From Methanosarcinaceae archaeon (GTDB taxonomy: Archaea; Halobacteriota; Methanosarcinia; Methanosarcinales; Methanosarcinaceae): DNA of 6,659 nt. The first letter of the stretch is position 1; each line of letters opens with the position of its first letter. Under the pieces are notes generated by a model, which did no database searches, was not told the origin of the DNA, and saw only the letters and a program-made list of their open reading frames with translations. Where the stretch lies: the NCBI GenBank assembly GCA_030609665.1, contig JAUWBW010000105.1, forward strand, positions 1 to 6,659, read 5' to 3'. Position numbers and translations under genes: made by a program. Shown here one piece after another: positions 5,378-6,659 of this stretch.

Positions 5378-6186
5378 TATTCTTCGTTTTCATCTTTTGA
5401 TTCATCTTCACTCTTTTCATCAGTTTCTTCTTCATCCGATTCTGCTTCTTCACTCTCTATGTGCATTTCAAGGATCTGTGATACATAGGATTCCACTTCT
5501 TCAGATGTAAGTTTCCTGAACTGTTTCTCCTCAAGTGTAACTGTACCAACTTCAAGAGTTTCAGCATCGAGTTTTCCTTCTGCAGCATTGTAAAGCGCAT
5601 CCAGACCAAGTATGATTGCAGATTCAATGTCCATGTCATCATCATAATCTTTTTCAAAGACTTCAACGACTGCATTTCTGCCGGCACCTATTGCTGTAGC
5701 CTTATATTCCAAAAGCGCACCGCTTGGGTCAGTTTCGAATAATCTTGGGTTGTGATCATCAACACCTGCTATTAAAAGCGCTGTTCCGTAAGGGCGAACA
5801 CCGCCATACTGTGTGTATGTTTGTTTGTGGTCACATATCTTCTTTGCAAGGACCTCAACACCGATGAGTTCATCGTATGATACCCTATTGATCTGTGATT
5901 CAACCCTTGACCTATCAATAAGTGCCCGGGCATCAGCAACAAGACCGGATGTAGCAGCACCGATATGGTCATCTATCTGGAATATCTTTTCAATGGATTC
6001 AGCTTCGATCAATCTGCTGGTAATTCTTTTGTCAACCAGCAGTACAACTCCGTCTTTCGCTTTCACTCCAACTGCTGTTGTACCTCGCTTTACTGCTTCC
6101 CTGGCGTACTCTACCTGGAAAAGTCTGCCATCGGGACTAAAGACAGTAATTGCTCTGTCATATCCCATCTGTGGTGCCATTTGCAT
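5377..6186 (-). CDS. psmA: 20S proteasome alpha subunit
   Basis: Forms the outer heptameric rings of the archaeal 20S proteasome, gating substrate entry and docking the PAN/Cdc48-type ATPases; the catalytic beta subunit is not in this window. The 269-aa protein has the alpha-type N-terminal signature at residues 8-28 (GYDRAITVFSPDGRLFQVEYA region), where the gating residues lie. K67 in ESIEKIF matches the lysine used by the alpha pocket that receives HbYX tails of the ATPase. RPYGTALL (131-138), ETDPSGA (151-157) and the AIGAGRNA segment (165-172) are also alpha-type. There is no N-terminal catalytic Thr, as expected. The ATG at 6184-6186 is preferred: GGAG lies 11 nt upstream and the MQMAPQMGYDRAITVFSP start is typical of Methanosarcina relatives. 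Residues 244-269 form a tail with 17 of 26 residues acidic, longer than in Thermoplasma or Archaeoglobus PsmA. Confidence 0.97.
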   Translation of the reverse strand: MQMAPQMGYDRAITVFSPDGRLFQVEYAREAVKRGTTAVGVKAKDGVVLLVDKRITSRLIEAESIEKIFQIDDHIGAATSGLVADARALIDRSRVESQINRVSYDELIGVEVLAKKICDHKQTYTQYGGVRPYGTALLIAGVDDHNPRLFETDPSGALLEYKATAIGAGRNAVVEVFEKDYDDDMDIESAIILGLDALYNAAEGKLDAETLEVGTVTLEEKQFRKLTSEEVESYVSQILEMHIESEEAESDEEETDEKSEDESKDENEE

Positions 6187-6347
6187 GCTAAATTCATCTC
6201 CTCTAAATGTTAACTCTAATAAATTTAATATATGTGATCTTGACTGGGACTGTATGATACGTAACGTACAATATAGTCTTTCCTCATTTATATGTGATTG
6301 CTATGTTACTCTTATTAACATATTCCCCAATGTTCAATGTTACATTT
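6187..6347 (-). promoter_or_regulatory. psmA upstream region with two TATA-like boxes
   Basis: Non-coding gap between rnp2 and psmA. Read on the minus strand, the 10-mer ATCACATATA occurs twice, at 6289-6298 and 6229-6238, 60 bp apart, each running into an A/T-rich TATA-like stretch (ATCACATATAAATG distal, ATCACATATATTAAAT proximal). With usual archaeal spacing (about 25 bp from TATA to start), the proximal box would start transcription near 6205, just before the AGAGGAG ribosome binding site (6198-6204), giving a very short leader. The distal box would start near 6264. An 11-bp pseudo-palindrome, TACGTAACGTA, lies between them at 6258-6268 and could be an operator. Another, AATGTTACATT, lies at 6336-6346. 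No start site has been mapped; promoter calls are inference. Confidence 0.5.
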
Positions 6348-6659
6348 TCAAAGGGTAAATACTTCTGTTCCTTCTAAATACTTTTCTGTTGCACCCGCAA
6401 CAGTACCTGATATTCCGAGTATGTGCACAACAGCCCTCTTGCCACCTATGTGTGTAATGGTGGCAACAGCCGCGCGTGTCTGTTCTGTTTTGGTGTGCGC
6501 ACACCGTATTATGCCTTTTGAATCTTCAAATGTAAGGACACGTATGCCGCATTCGCTTGAACCAACGTCTCCGATAAGTGAACCCACACATGAGAACATC
6601 TCACGTATAAGTTCCTCTCTCGTAATATCATGTTCACAGATCAGTTCAAACGCAAGATA
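6348..6659 (-). CDS. rnp2: RNase P protein component 2 (Pop5/Rnp2 family), 5'-truncated by window edge
   Basis: Protein subunit of archaeal RNase P, which with the RNase P RNA and partner proteins such as Rpp30 removes 5' leaders from precursor tRNAs. The frame stays open to the window edge, so 103 C-terminal residues are visible and the start lies outside. An internal ATG at 6597-6599 should not be taken as the start, because in-frame residues upstream (YLAFELICEHDITREELIRE) continue the Pop5 fold. Family-like segments are the early IAFE-type strand (here LAFELI), the central GIRVLTFEDSKGIIRC strand pair, the HTKTEQTRAAVATI helix and the C-terminal strand with VHILGISGT. It ends with TGA. 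Pop5 genes commonly sit just upstream of psmA in euryarchaea, which supports the call. A 161-bp gap with promoter-like sequence separates it from psmA. Confidence 0.88.
   Translation of the reverse strand, partial: YLAFELICEHDITREELIREMFSCVGSLIGDVGSSECGIRVLTFEDSKGIIRCAHTKTEQTRAAVATITHIGGKRAVVHILGISGTVAGATEKYLEGTEVFTL

Noticed and set aside
5813..6358. Plus-strand 181-codon frame opposite psmA and its promoter region
   Set aside because: Antisense to the proteasome alpha gene, no family features, no start signal.

Overview
The window looks like chromosomal DNA of a euryarchaeon, most likely a methanogen of the Methanosarcinales. It carries the archaeal exosome-proteasome superoperon in its usual gene order, archaeal-only families (Rrp41/Rrp42/Rrp4, Pcc1, archaeal Brix, RNA polymerase subunit P, eL43), GGTGA/GGAG ribosome binding sites, TATA-like promoters and moderate GC. 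The start of the proteasome alpha subunit (MQMAPQMGYDRAITVFSPDG) resembles Methanosarcina-type PsmA. Long acidic tails on three proteins would suit a marine or salt-adapted relative (Methanolobus or Methanococcoides type), but genus is inference only.

All supported genes are on the minus strand, so transcription runs from high to low coordinates. In transcription order: the 3' part of the RNase P subunit Pop5/Rnp2 (6348-6659, cut by the window edge); a 161-bp promoter region; psmA (proteasome alpha); an 84-bp gap with a perfect palindrome; SBDS; rrp4; rrp41; rrp42; ribosomal protein eL43 (L37Ae); the 45-aa RNA polymerase subunit RpoP; a Brix-domain ribosome biogenesis protein; and the KEOPS subunit Pcc1. 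From SBDS to Pcc1 the genes are separated by 72 bp at most and several overlap. A T-rich tract after pcc1 probably ends this unit. Next come a 199-bp non-coding region with an unusual tandem hairpin/palindrome element, the prefoldin beta gene with its own leader, a terminator-like hairpin, and the start of a DHH-family phosphoesterase gene that leaves the window at position 1.

Functionally the cluster joins RNA maturation (RNase P), protein degradation (20S proteasome), ribosome biogenesis (SBDS, Brix, eL43), RNA degradation and tailing (exosome hexamer Rrp41/Rrp42 with the Rrp4 cap), transcription (RpoP), tRNA t6A modification (KEOPS/Pcc1) and co-translational folding (prefoldin). The linkage itself is established for archaea. 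The less expected parts are the two-copy 58-bp hairpin repeat with a compensatory base-pair swap upstream of prefoldin beta, the three acidic C-terminal tails, and the palindromes in the psmA flanks.
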